64,000 nucleotides of DNA from Perognathus longimembris pacificus (lineage: Eukaryota; Chordata; Mammalia; Rodentia; Heteromyidae), in contig NC_063173.1 of assembly GCF_023159225.1 (NCBI RefSeq), positions 11,074,852 to 11,138,851 on the forward strand, read 5' to 3'. Numbering within the stretch: position 1 is the first letter of the stretch; the number at the start of each line of letters is the position of its first letter. Below, piece after piece: positions 54,444 to 64,000 of the stretch. The translations under genes were made by a program, and so were the position numbers. The notes below the pieces were generated by a model. It was not told where the DNA came from. It made no database searches and was given only the letters and a program-made list of their open reading frames with translations.

Positions 54444-55637
54444 CTCTTCCAAAGCAATGCGTTTTGTGTGCTGCCAGTGGTTTGAACTTTCTTTCCCCCC
54501 CACCCCCTCCCCTCCCCATTTCACTGTCCGGATGAAAGCCTTCATTGATTCTCCATTGTCCTCAGCAAACAATAAAAATAAAATCTCCCTCTAAGATTCA
54601 AGTCCCAAGCCCTCATCTCTCCGGGACTCTATAAACCTAAGTCCCAGACAGGAACCCTACAGCCTGAGCCAGGTCCCCTGACCTTCCTTCTTCTAGCAAC
54701 TTCCTCCGCCATACCCCCACCCCCATGGGAATTTAAACTCAGAGCTTCAATTTGCTCAGTTGGTGCTCTACTACACGAGCCATGTCCCCAGCACTGCTTT
54801 TTGCCAGTTATTTTGGACATGGAGTCTCTAGGCCTTTTCTGCCTGGGCTGACTTCAACCTGTGATTCTCTAGATCTCAGCCTCCTGAATAGCTAGGATTA
54901 CAGGTGTGAGCCACTAGAGCTTGACCCCTGGCCTTTTCGAAAACTCTTCCTTCATCCATTGCAGAGGCAACTCCTCCAGGGCACCTTCCCTGACTGTGGG
55001 GTTTCAGTTGTCATTCTAAGGGAGACCTTCCTATCCAAATCCCCAGCACCTTTGATCTCAGCTGTACTCCAGCTGTCTGCTGCTGGGCCGTCCCTCCCAC
55101 GAGATTGGGAAGTCCTGGAATGACTGAACCCAGTTCTCCCTGGCCCTAGTGCCCAGCAATGAGCAGGGTGAGTGAATGAATGGCATAAGCTCATTCTCCT
55201 TCAGGCCGCCCATCCCACTGTGGAAGGCTCGTTTTTTTCAGGCAGTTTTGCACAGCTTTGCACAGCTGGGTCTGCTGTCCTCAACTCTTTCTACTAAAGT
55301 CCTGGATCAGCCCATGAGAAGCTTACAGAAAGCTCTTCTCTGTCAACCTCCAGAGTCTTGGAGATAGTTGTCCTAGTCATCTTCAAAGCCAGCCCTTGTC
55401 AAAGATCACAGTTCATTGTGAAGAGAATCACAATTAAATTCTATCAGTAAGGGGCCAGGAGTTTGACCTAGTGCTAGAGTGCTTGCCTAGCATGCACAAC
55501 GCCCTGGGTTCGATTCCTCAGCACCACATATACAGAAAAACCCAGAAGTGGTGCTGTGGCTCAAGTGGTAGAGTGCTAGCCTTGAGCAGAAAGAAGCCAG
55601 GAACAGTGCTCAGGCCCTGAGTTCAAGACCCACAACT

Positions 55638-55678
<41 letters not shown>

Positions 55679-58600
55679 TATCTGTAAGTGAAAGTAACAG
55701 GGTTTCCCAAGCTGACTTAAATTTGAGCTCCTGCCTCCACCTCTCAAGTGGGTTTTTCATTGAAACTTGAATAGTTTTAAGATCATCTCCAATTTTGTCA
55801 TGCTCAGCCGTCATTTTTCAGCATAAATGAATGTCTTGCTCTGTGTCCTTCTGTTTCCCTGAATGAGAGAGAAAGGAGTACAGTGGCCACTCAAGAATGA
55901 ATGGGTAGGTAGGGTGCCGGTGGCTCACACCTGTAATCCTAGCTACTCAGGAGGCTGAGATATGAGGATCACAGTTCAAAGCCAGCCCAGGCAGGAAAGT
56001 CTGTGAGACTCTTATCTCTAGTTAACCACCAGAAAATGGAAGTGGCACTGCCCAGAGTTCAAGCCCTGTGACTGACAAAACAAACAAACAAACAAACAAA
56101 AAACAATGAATGAGTCCCAGCTACTCAGAAGGCAGAGACTGGAAGGACTGTGGTTTTGAGGCCAAGTGAGGTAAAACGTTACTGACATACTCGTCTCTAA
56201 CAAGGATCTTGGTGGTTCATAACTGCTCCCAGTTACTTGGGAAGCAGTAGATGGTTCACAGTTGAAGACCAGCCCCAGGCAAAACCTGGGCCCCCTACTA
56301 AAGAAATAACTAAAGTAAAAAAGGGCTTGCTAGGGGCATGGCTCAAGTTGTAGAACCCCTGCCTAGCAAGAGCCAAGGTCCTGAGTTCAAGTACAGATTA
56401 TAGTACAATTAGTTCAGTACAGCTTTAGTACAGGCCCCACCCCCAGAAAAGGTGAATGAATGATACTGAGTTGCTGATAGCTGGGGTTACTATGTCTTAT
56501 CATTATGGTTTTCTTTCCTTGGAGAAATTCAGCTTTTTTGTTGTTCCATTATGTTGTGGAGTTTTTGTTTGTTTTGCCCAAATCAAGGCACTCTCTAAAG
56601 AGTATATCATGCATGATGAGATTCATGCCTCATCAGTTTATAAGAGAAGAGTTTTAAGGGCTGTTGTGCAAAACCTATGCACTTCTTTAAGAATCTTCAT
56701 ATGGGCTGGGGATATAGCCTAGTGGCAAGAGTGCCTGCCTCGGATACACGAGGCCCTAGGTTCGATTCCCCAGCACCACATATACAGAAAACGGCCAGAA
56801 GCGGCGCTGTGGCTCAAGTGGCAGAGTGCTAGCCTTGAGCGGGAAGAAGCCAGGGACAGTGCTCAGGCCCTGAGTCCAAGGCCCAGGACTGGCCAAAAAA
56901 AAAAAAAAAAGAATCTTCATATGACAAGAGTTCATATGCAAATGTTTTCTATTTTCACACAAATTGTCTTATCTAATCCTATTCAATACCACAAGAAAAC
57001 CCTACCTCTTCTTAAATTTATTTTATTAACTTCCCTGCTGGTATTGGGGCTTGAACTCAGAGCCTGAGCACTGTCCCTTTGGTTGTTTGCTCAAGGCTGG
57101 CCGTCCACCAGTTGAGCCACCCCTGTACTTCTGACTTGCTCGTTTATTTTTCGGTTAATAGGAGTGTCACAGACTTTCTAGCCCCTGTTGGCTTCAGATT
57201 GAGAAAGCCCTCAGCCTCCTAACTAGCTAACATTACAGGTATGCATTACCAGTGCTGGCTGGCTCTCTATTTTTTAAAAGATGAGAAACGGAGGCTCAAA
57301 GAGGTTAAATGATCTGTCCATGCCACACAGCTAGCAGGTTAGAGATTCAGACCCCAGCCTTCCAATGTTCTTTCTCCTGGAAAACCTTGCTTGGAAAATC
57401 CCACTGACCAATGTGATGCCTTGATCAGCAGATGATGTCATATGCCATCCTGAACTGCCCCGTGAGTTTGTGTCTTGTTTCTCTGAGCCACATTGTAGAC
57501 TCTCTGCTTGCCCCAAAAAGACGCTTGCAGGACCCGGCTCAGGGACAAGCCCACGACAGCATTTACTGGCACATGCTGTTGGGATGACAATGGTGTCAGC
57601 CTCTCAGAGTCACTGGGAGGACCGAATGAGGCCGTGATGGAAGCAGCCCCTGAGCACTGGAAACTTATAGCTAGTATACTACCCAACCTCAACTGAGTAC
57701 TCTCTTTTCTTTTTCTTCTTCCAATGACCTTTCATTGCCAAGTTTATCCTCTCCCTCCAGTCCACTGAGAGCTGTAGTCTTCCGTCAAGCCTCATCTTTG
57801 CACTTAATTACCAGAATAGCCTCCTAAAAGGTTTCTCTTCCAGACACCATGTACTTTTCAATAGAAGCTTCCAGGCACCGTGTACTTTCCCTTTGGCAAC
57901 ATTCATCAGGGTTGTGGTGACTTAACCTCTGTGTTCATCAACAAAATGAAGCTGCTTCAGGACAAGGGAGCTTCTTGTTTGACTCGCTTGTGTCTTTAGC
58001 TGCTTTCTCTGTACCAAACACAAATGGCTGGTGCACAATAAATATTTGTTAATTTCTCTGTCCAAGAAAAAAAAAATCAAGCAAAAATCTTTTTAGAAGT
58101 GCACTGACCCCTGTCCTAGACTTTCCTAAGGATGGATCTTTAAAGTTCTGAGACTTGATGGAGGCTTTCAGAGACAGAGTTTAGAAAATGAGGGGCTGGC
58201 AGATGGATTCACCAACGAATTCTACAAAACCTTTAGTGAGGAGCTAATACCAATACTCCTCAAACTCTTCCGCGAAATAGAAACAGAGGGAGAAATCCCA
58301 AACTCATTCTACGAAGCTAATATCATACTCATTCCCAAACCAGGCAAAGACCCAACAAAAAAAGAGAACTACAGACCAATATCACTAATGAACACAGACG
58401 CAAAGCTCCTCAATAATATATTAGCTAACAGGATCCAGAAACTCATCAAGAAAATCATACACCATGACCAAGTAGGCTTCATCCCACAGTCACAAGGATG
58501 GTTCAACATCCGTAAATCAATCAACGTAATTCACCACATAAACAGATCTAAAATTAAGAATTACATTGTTATCTCAGTCGATGCCCAAAAAGCCTTTGAC

Positions 58601-61282
58601 AAAATACAACATCCATACCTATTAAAAGCTTTGGAGAGAACAGGAATAGATGGAACATTCCTCAAAACAATAAAAGCCATATACAATAGACCAACTGCTA
58701 ATATCATATTAAATGGAGAGAAACTTAAATCATTCCCCCCAAACTCAGGAACAAGACAAGGATGCCCACTCTCCCCACTTCTTTTCAACATAGTGCTGGA
58801 ATTCCTAGCCATAGCAATAAGGCAAGAGGAGGACATCAAAGGGATCCACATTGGCAAGGAAGAAATCAAGTTATCCCTATTCGCAGACGACATGATCTTA
58901 TACCCGAAGGACCCAAAAAACTCAGTACCCAAACTCCTACACCTAATAAACCAATTTGGCAAAGTGGCAGGATACAAAATCAATCCACAAAAGTCAGCAG
59001 CTTTTCTGTACACCAGCAATATACAAACAGAAAAGGAAATTATGGAAACAATTCCATTTACAGTAGCCAAAAAAAGAATAAAGTACCTAGGGATCAACTT
59101 AACCAAGGACGTGATGGACCTATTTAATGAAAACTATAAAAATCTAATAAGGGAAATCAAAGAAGACACAAGGAGATGGAAAGACCTCCCATGCTCATGG
59201 GTAGGCAGAATCAATATAGTGAAAATGGCCATATTGCCCAAATTGTTATACAAATTCAATGCAATCCCTATCAAAATCCCAGCCACATTCTTCACTGAAA
59301 TAGAGAAACCAATCCATAAATTCATGTGGAACAGCAAAAAACCTAGAATAGCCAAAGCAATTCTAGGCAAAAAACGCAGTGCAGGAGGTATCACAATACC
59401 AGACTTCAAGCTCTACTACAGGGCCATCATAACAAAAACAGCCTGGTATTGGTATAAAAACAGATCGGAAGACCAATGGATTAGAATTGAAGATCCAGAA
59501 ATAAAACCGCACTCTTACAGCCAGCTGATATTCGACAAAGGAGCTAAAGACATACAATGGAATAAACATAGCCTCTTCAACTACTGGTGCTGGGAGAACT
59601 GGGCAGCCATATGCAGAAAACTCAAAGTAGACCCAAGCCTATCACCATGCAACAAGATCAACTCACAATGGATCAAGGACCTCAATATCAGACCTGAATC
59701 CTTGAAACTACTGAAGGACAGAGTAGGAAAGACACTAGAACTTATAGGCACAGGAAGGAACTTCCTGAATTGAGTCCCAGGGGCACAACAAATAGGGGAA
59801 AGACTTGACAAATGGGACTACTAAAAATTAAAAAGTTTCTGCACAGCTAAGGACATAGCCACCAAAATGGAAAGACAGCCAACCATATGGGAAAGGATCT
59901 TTACCAGCACAGCAACAGACAAAGGCCTGATACCTGTCATCTACAGAGAACTCAAAAAACTAAGCCCCTCTAAGCCCAATAAACCTATTAGGAAATGGGC
60001 AAAGGAGCTAAAGAGAGACTTCACAAGAGAAGATAGAAAAATGGCAAAGAAACATCTGAGGAAATGTTCAACATCCCTGGTAGTAAAGGAAATGCAAATA
60101 AAAACAACCCTGAGATACCACCTCACCCCAGTTAGAATGGCCTATACCCTGAACTCAGGCAACAACAAATGCTGGAGGGGGTACGGGGAAAGAGGAACCC
60201 TTCTCCATTGTTGGTGGGAGTGCAAATTAGTACAACCACTTTGGAGAACAGTATGGAGGTTTCTCAAAAAGCTCAATATAGACCTACCCTATGACCCAGC
60301 CATACCACTCCTAGGCATCTATCCTAAACAGCAAACCCCAAGATATCAAAAAGACATTTGTACTTCCATGTTTATCGCTGCACAATTCACAATAGCCAAA
60401 ATATGGAAACAACCCAGATGCCCCTCCACAGACGAATGGATCCAAAAAATATGGTACTTATACACAATGGAATACTACATAGCGATTAGGAATGGTGAAA
60501 TATTGTTATTCGCAGGGAAATGGTCAGAACTTGAACAAATAATGTTGAGCGAGACAAGCCTAGAACACAGAAAACAAAGGGGCATGATCTCCCTGTATAT
60601 GACTGTTAACAAAGGGAGATGGAGAGACAGTAGAGACCAAGTCTGTGAAACCAAAAACTGCTTGTCAAATGGTATTTCCCACAGGATTGGGTCAGCGACC
60701 CAACAGTATGTAACTAAAACCAAACAACTACTCAACATATAAAGGTCAAAAATTGACCTCTCAGGGGAATACAATAGCTCAAAAGCTATGTATGTACGTT
60801 CATATAAGACTACTGTAGACATATTGTCTAATATTGACATTACATTTAAAGCCCTAGGCGAATTTTCTTTGGCGTAGGCCACGTGGCTACTGTATATGTT
60901 CTTGGTACATTGTGTATTGTATATATGTCTACCTGACCTAGAGAAGGGATAGAAAAACAGGGCGTAAGATATCACAAGAAATGTACACACTGCCCTACTA
61001 TGTAACTGTACCCTTTTTGCACAACACCTTGTCAAAAAATTTGTGTTCAATTAATAAATAAATTAAATTTTAAAAAAAGAGTGGCTGGGAAGGTGGCTTA
61101 GCAGTAGAGTGCTTGCCTAGCATGCAGGAGCCCTGGGTTCGATTCCTCAGCACCACATAAACAGAAAAAGCCGGAAGGGGCGCTGTGGCTCAAGAGATAG
61201 AGTGCTAGGCTTGAGTAAAAAGAAGCCAGGGACAGTACTCAGGCCCTGAGTTCAAGCCCTAGGACTGGCAAAAGAGAGAGAC

Positions 61283-61377
<95 letters not shown>

Positions 61378-61909
61378 CAAGCCTGTATGATGGCCAGAAT
61401 GGGATTTTGAGCTCATTCATCTGGTCAGTTCCTTCCCTTGTTCACAATCATGTTGCTCTCCACAAGACTCAGGATAGAACTGGAGACGTGATTCAAGTGA
61501 CAGAGCCCCTATCTCAAAAGCAGAAGGACCTGAGCTTAATCCCTAATGTTGCAAATAGGCACTCAAGATACCATTCAAATGGCTCATTCGTCCTCATTCT
61601 TTTCCTAGAAAACCCAAAGCACCTATGAGGGGCTCCATCCAGGGCACAGCGCATAAAGCGCAGGGAACTGAATGAGAAACTAAGATAATTGAATCCCAGC
61701 CCAAAGCCAGGACAAAGCAAGAAAGAAGCAAGAGAAAGAGCAGAGTTCACCTTGACAGCTGCGCAGGAAAGGTTGGGCTGGAAAGGATGAGGGTGCGGTC
61801 ACCCTAGCACAGCCCCAAGGACTGGCTCCCACCAAACTTACGCCTTCTTGATCTGAGCATCTTCTGCATTTCGAGTGATCTGGAGCACAGAGTAGTAATC
61901 TTGACCCAT
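43457..61909 (-). CDS. DNAJB13: DNAJB13, radial-spoke HSP40 (whole coding span)
   Basis: DNAJB13 is a type II HSP40-like protein of the axonemal radial spoke and sperm annulus; loss in human causes primary ciliary dyskinesia and male infertility. Eight exons on the - strand: 61909-61842, 52920-52817, 51689-51528, 48351-48194, 47354-47241, 46037-45924, 45108-45032, 43610-43457 (951 nt, 316 residues, the human length). All junctions are GT-AG. Residues 1-68 form the J domain ([14 protein letters not shown] ...), but the HPD loop reads HPM at 32-34, so ordinary Hsp70 stimulation is unlikely; human also lacks the Asp. Residues about 130-316 are the two C-terminal beta-sandwich substrate domains, ending RQALLT. 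Start context is gccATGG. It is convergent with UCP2. Intron 1 (8.9 kb) holds an antisense L1. Confidence 0.95.
43915..44370 (-). mobile_element. Composite SINE (-) split by ID-type SINE (-)
   Basis: The outer reversed composite occupies 43915-44022 and 44238-44370. A reversed ID dimer sits between. 'acttccagctt' is duplicated at both joins. Confidence 0.75.
44529..44832 (+). mobile_element. ID-type SINE with 97-bp (GAAA)n tail
   Basis: The full dimer ends 'aggactggcag' and continues into (GAAA)n at 44729-44825. Target duplication 'aaggtgctg' is at 44529-44537 and 44824-44832, so the tetranucleotide repeat lies inside the insertion and grew from its tail. Confidence 0.85.
45032..45108 (-). 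CDS. DNAJB13: DNAJB13 exon 7 (residues 241-266)
   Basis: It is 77 nt encoding [20 protein letters not shown]. The donor (GTGAGT) splits a His codon. Confidence 0.94.
45157..45445 (-). mobile_element. (TG)n plus reversed composite SINE
   Basis: (TG)n with two TA interruptions (45157-45212) is the reversed tail of the composite SINE at 45220-45445. Confidence 0.75.
45924..46037 (-). CDS. DNAJB13: DNAJB13 exon 6 (residues 203-240)
   Basis: It is 114 nt, phase 0 at both ends: [20 protein letters not shown] to NPIPLGK, part of the second C-terminal domain. Confidence 0.95.
46065..46160 (+). mobile_element. MIR fragment
   Basis: 'ggctgtgtgactttgcccaag' and 'tgtgcacaatggggagatt' follow the MIR core. 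Confidence 0.55.
46760..47042 (-). mobile_element. (TG)n plus reversed composite SINE
   Basis: (TG)n at 46760-46797 is followed by a reversed composite ending 'gctaggattacaggcatgag'. Confidence 0.75.
47241..47354 (-). CDS. DNAJB13: DNAJB13 exon 5 (residues 165-202)
   Basis: It is 114 nt encoding [20 protein letters not shown] to FEKEGDQ, phase 0 at both ends. Confidence 0.95.
48194..48351 (-). CDS. DNAJB13: DNAJB13 exon 4 (residues 112-164)
   Basis: It is 158 nt encoding [16 protein letters not shown], the linker, and [20 protein letters not shown] at the start of the first C-terminal domain. Confidence 0.95.
49045..49555. mobile_element. B1-like (+), MIR (-), composite SINE (-)
   Basis: 49045-49145 is B1-like ('ctataatccaggcacttagg'). 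49185-49310 is a reversed MIR ('ccaggcactgtgttcagcac'). 49340-49555 is a reversed composite. Confidence 0.6.
50064..50300 (-). mobile_element. (TG)n plus reversed composite SINE
   Basis: (TG)n at 50064-50094 leads directly into a reversed composite copy ending 'gctaggattacaggtgtgag'. Confidence 0.75.
50790..51075 (+). mobile_element. Composite SINE with CA/CG tail
   Basis: The composite ends 'gagttcaagctctagta' and continues into (CA)n with scattered CG units (50991-51075). Confidence 0.75.
51270..51430 (+). mobile_element. Composite SINE, 5' truncated
   Basis: 'ggactgcaattcaaagccagcc' to 'gggacagtgcccagtacc'. The B1-like head is partly missing. Confidence 0.65.
51528..51689 (-). CDS. DNAJB13: DNAJB13 exon 3 (residues 58-112)
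   Basis: It is 162 nt encoding the end of the J domain ([20 protein letters not shown]) and the spacer with [20 protein letters not shown]. Confidence 0.95.
52000..52230 (+). mobile_element. Composite SINE
   Basis: A + strand full copy: 'gccagcggctcaggcctg' to 'ttgagttcaagcacc'. Confidence 0.7.
52817..52920 (-). CDS. DNAJB13: DNAJB13 exon 2 (residues 23-58)
   Basis: It is 104 nt carrying the J-domain core [16 protein letters not shown]...[13 protein letters not shown]. The HPD triad is HPM. Confidence 0.95.
53742..53800. repeat. (GGA)n/(GGGGGA)n purine tract
   Basis: A purine-rich run of GGA triplets passes into GGGGGA units. Confidence 0.85.
54395..54441. repeat. (CA)n microsatellite
   Basis: It is preceded by 'ggccacatccaggccctgag', the last bases of a composite SINE, so it is another SINE-tail repeat. 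Confidence 0.9.
54735..54925 (-). mobile_element. Composite SINE remnant, reverse
   Basis: 'gggaatttaaactcagagc' to 'gctaggattacaggtgtgagcc'. Confidence 0.6.
55441..55688 (+). mobile_element. ID-type SINE with (CA)n tail and TSD
   Basis: The dimer (55453-55637) is followed by (CA)n at 55638-55675. 'ctatcagtaag' (55441-55451) is matched with one change at 55678-55688. Confidence 0.75.
55915..56400 (+). mobile_element. Composite SINE followed by diverged B1-like material
   Basis: 55915-56090 is a short composite with a CAAA-repeat tail. 56100-56400 holds two diverged 7SL/ID-like pieces ('gtcccagctactcagaaggc', 'tagaacccctgcctagcaag'). Confidence 0.55.
56689..56923 (+). mobile_element. Young ID-type dimeric SINE with perfect TSD
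   Basis: A full-length element at 56704-56908 has a pure A-run. 'aagaatcttcatatg' is duplicated at 56689-56703 and 56909-56923. It is nearly identical to the copy at 4518. Confidence 0.85.
57035..57375 (-). mobile_element. Composite SINE (-) and MIR (-)
   Basis: 57035-57250 is a reversed composite. 57255-57375 is a reversed MIR ('gatgagaaacggaggctcaaa', 'cacacagctagcaggtta'). Confidence 0.65.
58188..61076 (+). mobile_element. 5'-truncated L1, ORF2 3' part plus 3' UTR
   Basis: About 2.9 kb of LINE-1 lies antisense to DNAJB13 in its intron 1. It starts inside ORF2 ([11 protein letters not shown]) upstream of the reverse transcriptase. The RT palm motif FADDM is intact near 58885 and the thumb region follows. 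The same frame runs to 60742, broken by only two in-frame stops (TGA 59771-59773, TAA 59822-59824). Past these, the C-terminal Cys-containing region is still readable. The endonuclease domain, ORF1 and promoter are missing, so it is dead. The 3' UTR (60743-61076) ends in 'aataaataaattaaa' and A-rich tail. Confidence 0.9.
61083..61374 (+). mobile_element. ID-type SINE with (GA)n tail
   Basis: A full dimer lies directly after the L1 A-tail, ending 'aggactggcaaa', followed by about 100 bp of nearly pure (GA)n (61272-61374). Confidence 0.8.
61842..61909 (-). CDS. DNAJB13: DNAJB13 exon 1, coding part (residues 1-23)
   Basis: It encodes [20 protein letters not shown] then KK and splits an Ala codon at donor GTAAGT. 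Start context is gccATGG. Confidence 0.95.
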
Positions 61910-61974
61910 GGCTGGCTGACAGTGGGTGGAGGGAGTCCTCTGGCTCCAGCAGAGCTGTTAGTCTGCATTCCTTG

Positions 61975-61989
61975 GTTGCCCCTGACAAC
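61975..61989 (-). promoter_or_regulatory. DNAJB13: RFX X-box-like site, DNAJB13 promoter
   Basis: On the + strand it reads GTTGCC-CCT-GACAAC, an imperfect palindrome matching the X-box form GTNRCC-N3-RGYAAC with one mismatch. It lies 66-80 nt upstream of the start codon. RFX factors drive cilia genes through such sites, which suits an axonemal protein. Confidence 0.5.
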
Positions 61990-61998
61990 CACACAGGG

Positions 61999-62019
61999 GC
62001 ACTCTGGGAGTTGTAGTTC
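61999..62019 (-). promoter_or_regulatory. DNAJB13: ZNF143/Staf-type site, DNAJB13 promoter
   Basis: On the - strand it reads 'aactacaactcccagagtgc', very close to the consensus ACTACAATTCCCAGCATGC. It lies 90-110 nt upstream of the ATG, the usual promoter-proximal place for this factor. Confidence 0.6.
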
Positions 62020-62214
62020 AGTGAACAGCCTTCTGGACTCTCAGGTAAGAGGAATACAATGACTGGGAAAACTGAAGTTGGTTTTATTACTCTGTTAAAG
62101 ATCAATCAACATTTTGTTTTATTTTTAAGATGTGCAGCAGCTACTTTTAACTTAAAATTTTCACAATTGCTTTTAGTTGATTTTTGAATTTTTAAGATTT
62201 TACTTATTATTTTG

Positions 62215-62830
62215 TCCATTGTGGGGCTTGAACTCAGGGCCTAGGCACTGTCTTTGAGCTTTTTTCACTCAAGGCTAGTGCTATTGGAGATAAGAGTCTC
62301 ATGGACTTTCTTGCCCCCACTGGCTTTTAACTGAGATTCTCAGGTCTCAGCCTCCTGAGTGGCTAGAATTACAAGTGTGAGCCACTGGCACTCAGCTCTT
62401 GAATAATTTTTAAAAATTTAGAATAGCTTTATATTTGTAGGAAAGTTGTGAAAAGAGCAGTTTCCATATAATAACACCTAGCTTCCCCTATTAACACCTA
62501 CATTTGTCACACAAAAAATGACCAATATTGACACATCCTAGTATTTTATTCAGATTCCTAGTTGTGGAGGGCAAGGGTGCTGACCTTGGGGCTTGAACTT
62601 AGGGCCTGGGTGCTGTCCCTGAGCTTTTTTGCTCAAGGATATTGCTCCACTTCCAGCCTTTTTGGTGGTTCATTGGAGATGGGTCTCACAGACTTTCCTG
62701 CCAAGACTGCTTTCATTCTGGGATCCTCAGAACTCGACCTCCTAAGTAGAATCAGGTCTGGGACATGGCTCAGGAAGCAGACTATTTGGCTTAGCAAGTG
62801 TATGGCCTTCAGTTCAAACCCTAGTACCAT
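62215..62830 (-). mobile_element. Reversed composite SINE fragments
   Basis: About 62215-62400 and 62575-62750 are reversed composites ('ggggcttgaactcagggcc', 'ggctagaattacaagtgtgagcc'). Diverged ID-like sequence follows to 62830. Confidence 0.6.
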
Positions 62831-63184
62831 CAAGAAATAAAGCTAAATAACAGATATAAAATATATGCACAAGGAGACGTTAAAAATGAACCCTGATTTA
62901 TTGTGTGGAGTGCATGTGACACTACATGTGCAATTTGCTTGCTGATGCCATCTTCAGCCCTTTAAGACAGAAGTACTTCTCCACTAGCGTCACAAGGGGG
63001 CATCCAAAAACCAAAAAACAAGGCCCAGCACAGGCGTTCACTGGGTGTCATCCTTACCCAGAATGCATTCTTCAACCCTAAAGGAAATGCATGCTGTCTG
63101 CTGAAAACTGAGATCCTTACATTCACAGACGAAAAAAAAAAAGAATATAGTGTTCCTTAACAGGTGTAAGATTGTTTTGGCATT

Positions 63185-63188
<4 letters not shown>

Positions 63189-63247
<59 letters not shown>

Positions 63248-63300
63248 TTTGCCAGTCCTGGGGTGTGAACTCAGGGCCTGAGCACTGTCCACATTACCAG
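63189..63300 (-). mobile_element. (TG)n joined to a short reversed SINE fragment
   Basis: (TG)n at 63189-63244 is followed by 'gccagtcctggggtgtgaac..', a truncated reversed SINE end at 63250-63300. Confidence 0.7.
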
Positions 63301-63329
63301 CCTGGCATTATTTTGTTTTTAAAAGAAAA

Positions 63330-63560
63330 CACTAAGCTGGGTGCTGGTGGCTACTCAAGAAACTGAGATCTGAGCATCATGGTTTGAAGCCAAAGCCAGC
63401 CTGAGCAGAAAAGTCTGTGAGACTCTTGTCTCCAGTTAACCACCAAAAAGCCGGAAGTAGAGCTGTGGCTCAAGTGGTAGAGCACTAGCCTTTGGGCACA
63501 AAAGCTCAGGAACAGCACCCAGGCCCTGAGTTAAAGCTCTAGGATTAGAACAAGAAAAGA
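63330..63560 (+). mobile_element. Composite SINE
   Basis: 'gctgggtgctggtggctactc' to 'gccctgagttaaagctctagg'. Confidence 0.7.
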
Positions 63561-63743
63561 CAAACAAAAAAGAGACAGGAAAGAGAGCGGGTTGCTGTTT
63601 GCAGGGTATCGCTGCAAGCCGCCTACTCTAGGGCCAGCCAACAGGGATTGCTGAGGAGGCCCTCCTGGTCTTCACTGGCTCTTGGTGGGAGTGAGAGAAT
63701 CTAATGAAGTTTTCCAAATTCATGCTTCTACAAACACATATTC

Positions 63744-63749
63744 TTTATT
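63744..63749 (-). terminator. Possible polyA signal of the next gene (PAAF1 by synteny)
   Basis: On the - strand this is AATAAA followed by 'gaatatgtgtttgt', T/G-rich. In human, PAAF1 lies upstream of DNAJB13 on the same strand, so its 3'UTR could end here. 63750-64000 is unique sequence with no coding match I recognise. Confidence 0.25.
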
Positions 63750-64000
63750 TCTTCCAGAGATCAGGCCTCTGTTCCTTGTAAACATTTACTACAACTGGTT
63801 TGAGAACAAACTGCAAGTCTCCAGCTGCTTGCCCTGTTGTGGGTGAGTTTACACCGAAGAAGCTGGGGCAGAGCAGTGAGCACGCATGAGCTGCTTACTC
63901 GGTTCAGAGCTTATTCAGTTCCACATGCTAGGGCAGCCCGTGTGATGCGACTTCCTACGGGTGCTGAGGACACGAGGGGGCCACAGAACTTGGGAAGGAC

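Noticed and set aside
1..64000. CRISPR arrays, operons, bacterial insertion sequences, phage genes
   Set aside because: All regularly spaced or repeated DNA here is SINE, L1, MIR, LTR-like or microsatellite. The split genes and repeats are vertebrate, and nothing prokaryotic was seen.

Overview
This is mammalian, specifically rodent, nuclear DNA. Genes are split into short exons with GT-AG introns, and the gaps are filled with tRNA- and 7SL-derived SINEs, L1 fragments, MIR relics and CA/TG microsatellites. Four genes are recognisable: the 3' end of C2CD3, complete UCP3 and UCP2 on the + strand, and complete DNAJB13 on the - strand. This is the conserved C2CD3-UCP3-UCP2-DNAJB13 block known from human 11q13. 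The abundant ID-type dimeric SINE and a 7SL+tRNA composite SINE suggest a castorimorph-like rodent (kangaroo rat or pocket mouse relatives), but that is a weak inference made without a database. Layout: 1-8.2 kb is repeat-rich sequence followed by the last coding exon and 3'UTR of C2CD3. 8.2-12.1 kb is intergenic. At about 12.1 kb there is a candidate UCP3 promoter and first non-coding exon (E-box, TATA, splice donor). UCP3 coding exons lie at 18,337-25,073. 26-31 kb is intergenic, with L1 fragments and a probable solo LTR. 31.1-32.2 kb is a CpG island, the UCP2 promoter and probable exon 1. UCP2 exon 2 (32,802-32,961) carries an upstream ORF, and the coding exons are at 35,655-39,332. 39.6-43.4 kb is intergenic with a forkhead-motif cluster. 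DNAJB13 runs leftward from 61,909 to 43,457. Its first intron (8.9 kb) holds an antisense 5'-truncated L1, and its promoter has a near-consensus RFX X-box and a ZNF143-type site. UCP3 and UCP2 are paralogous mitochondrial inner-membrane carriers with the same six-coding-exon architecture, arranged in tandem. DNAJB13 is an axonemal radial-spoke HSP40 and is unrelated in function. The most notable observation is a 151-bp tract that is 100% identical between UCP3 and UCP2 inside otherwise diverged exons, the expected mark of recent inter-paralogue gene conversion (or an assembly artefact). Second is a retro-inserted 5' half of a tRNA-Ile(UAU), flanked together with a SINE by three copies of one target site. 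I found no new enzymatic or defence-type system; this is largely an ordinary vertebrate locus.
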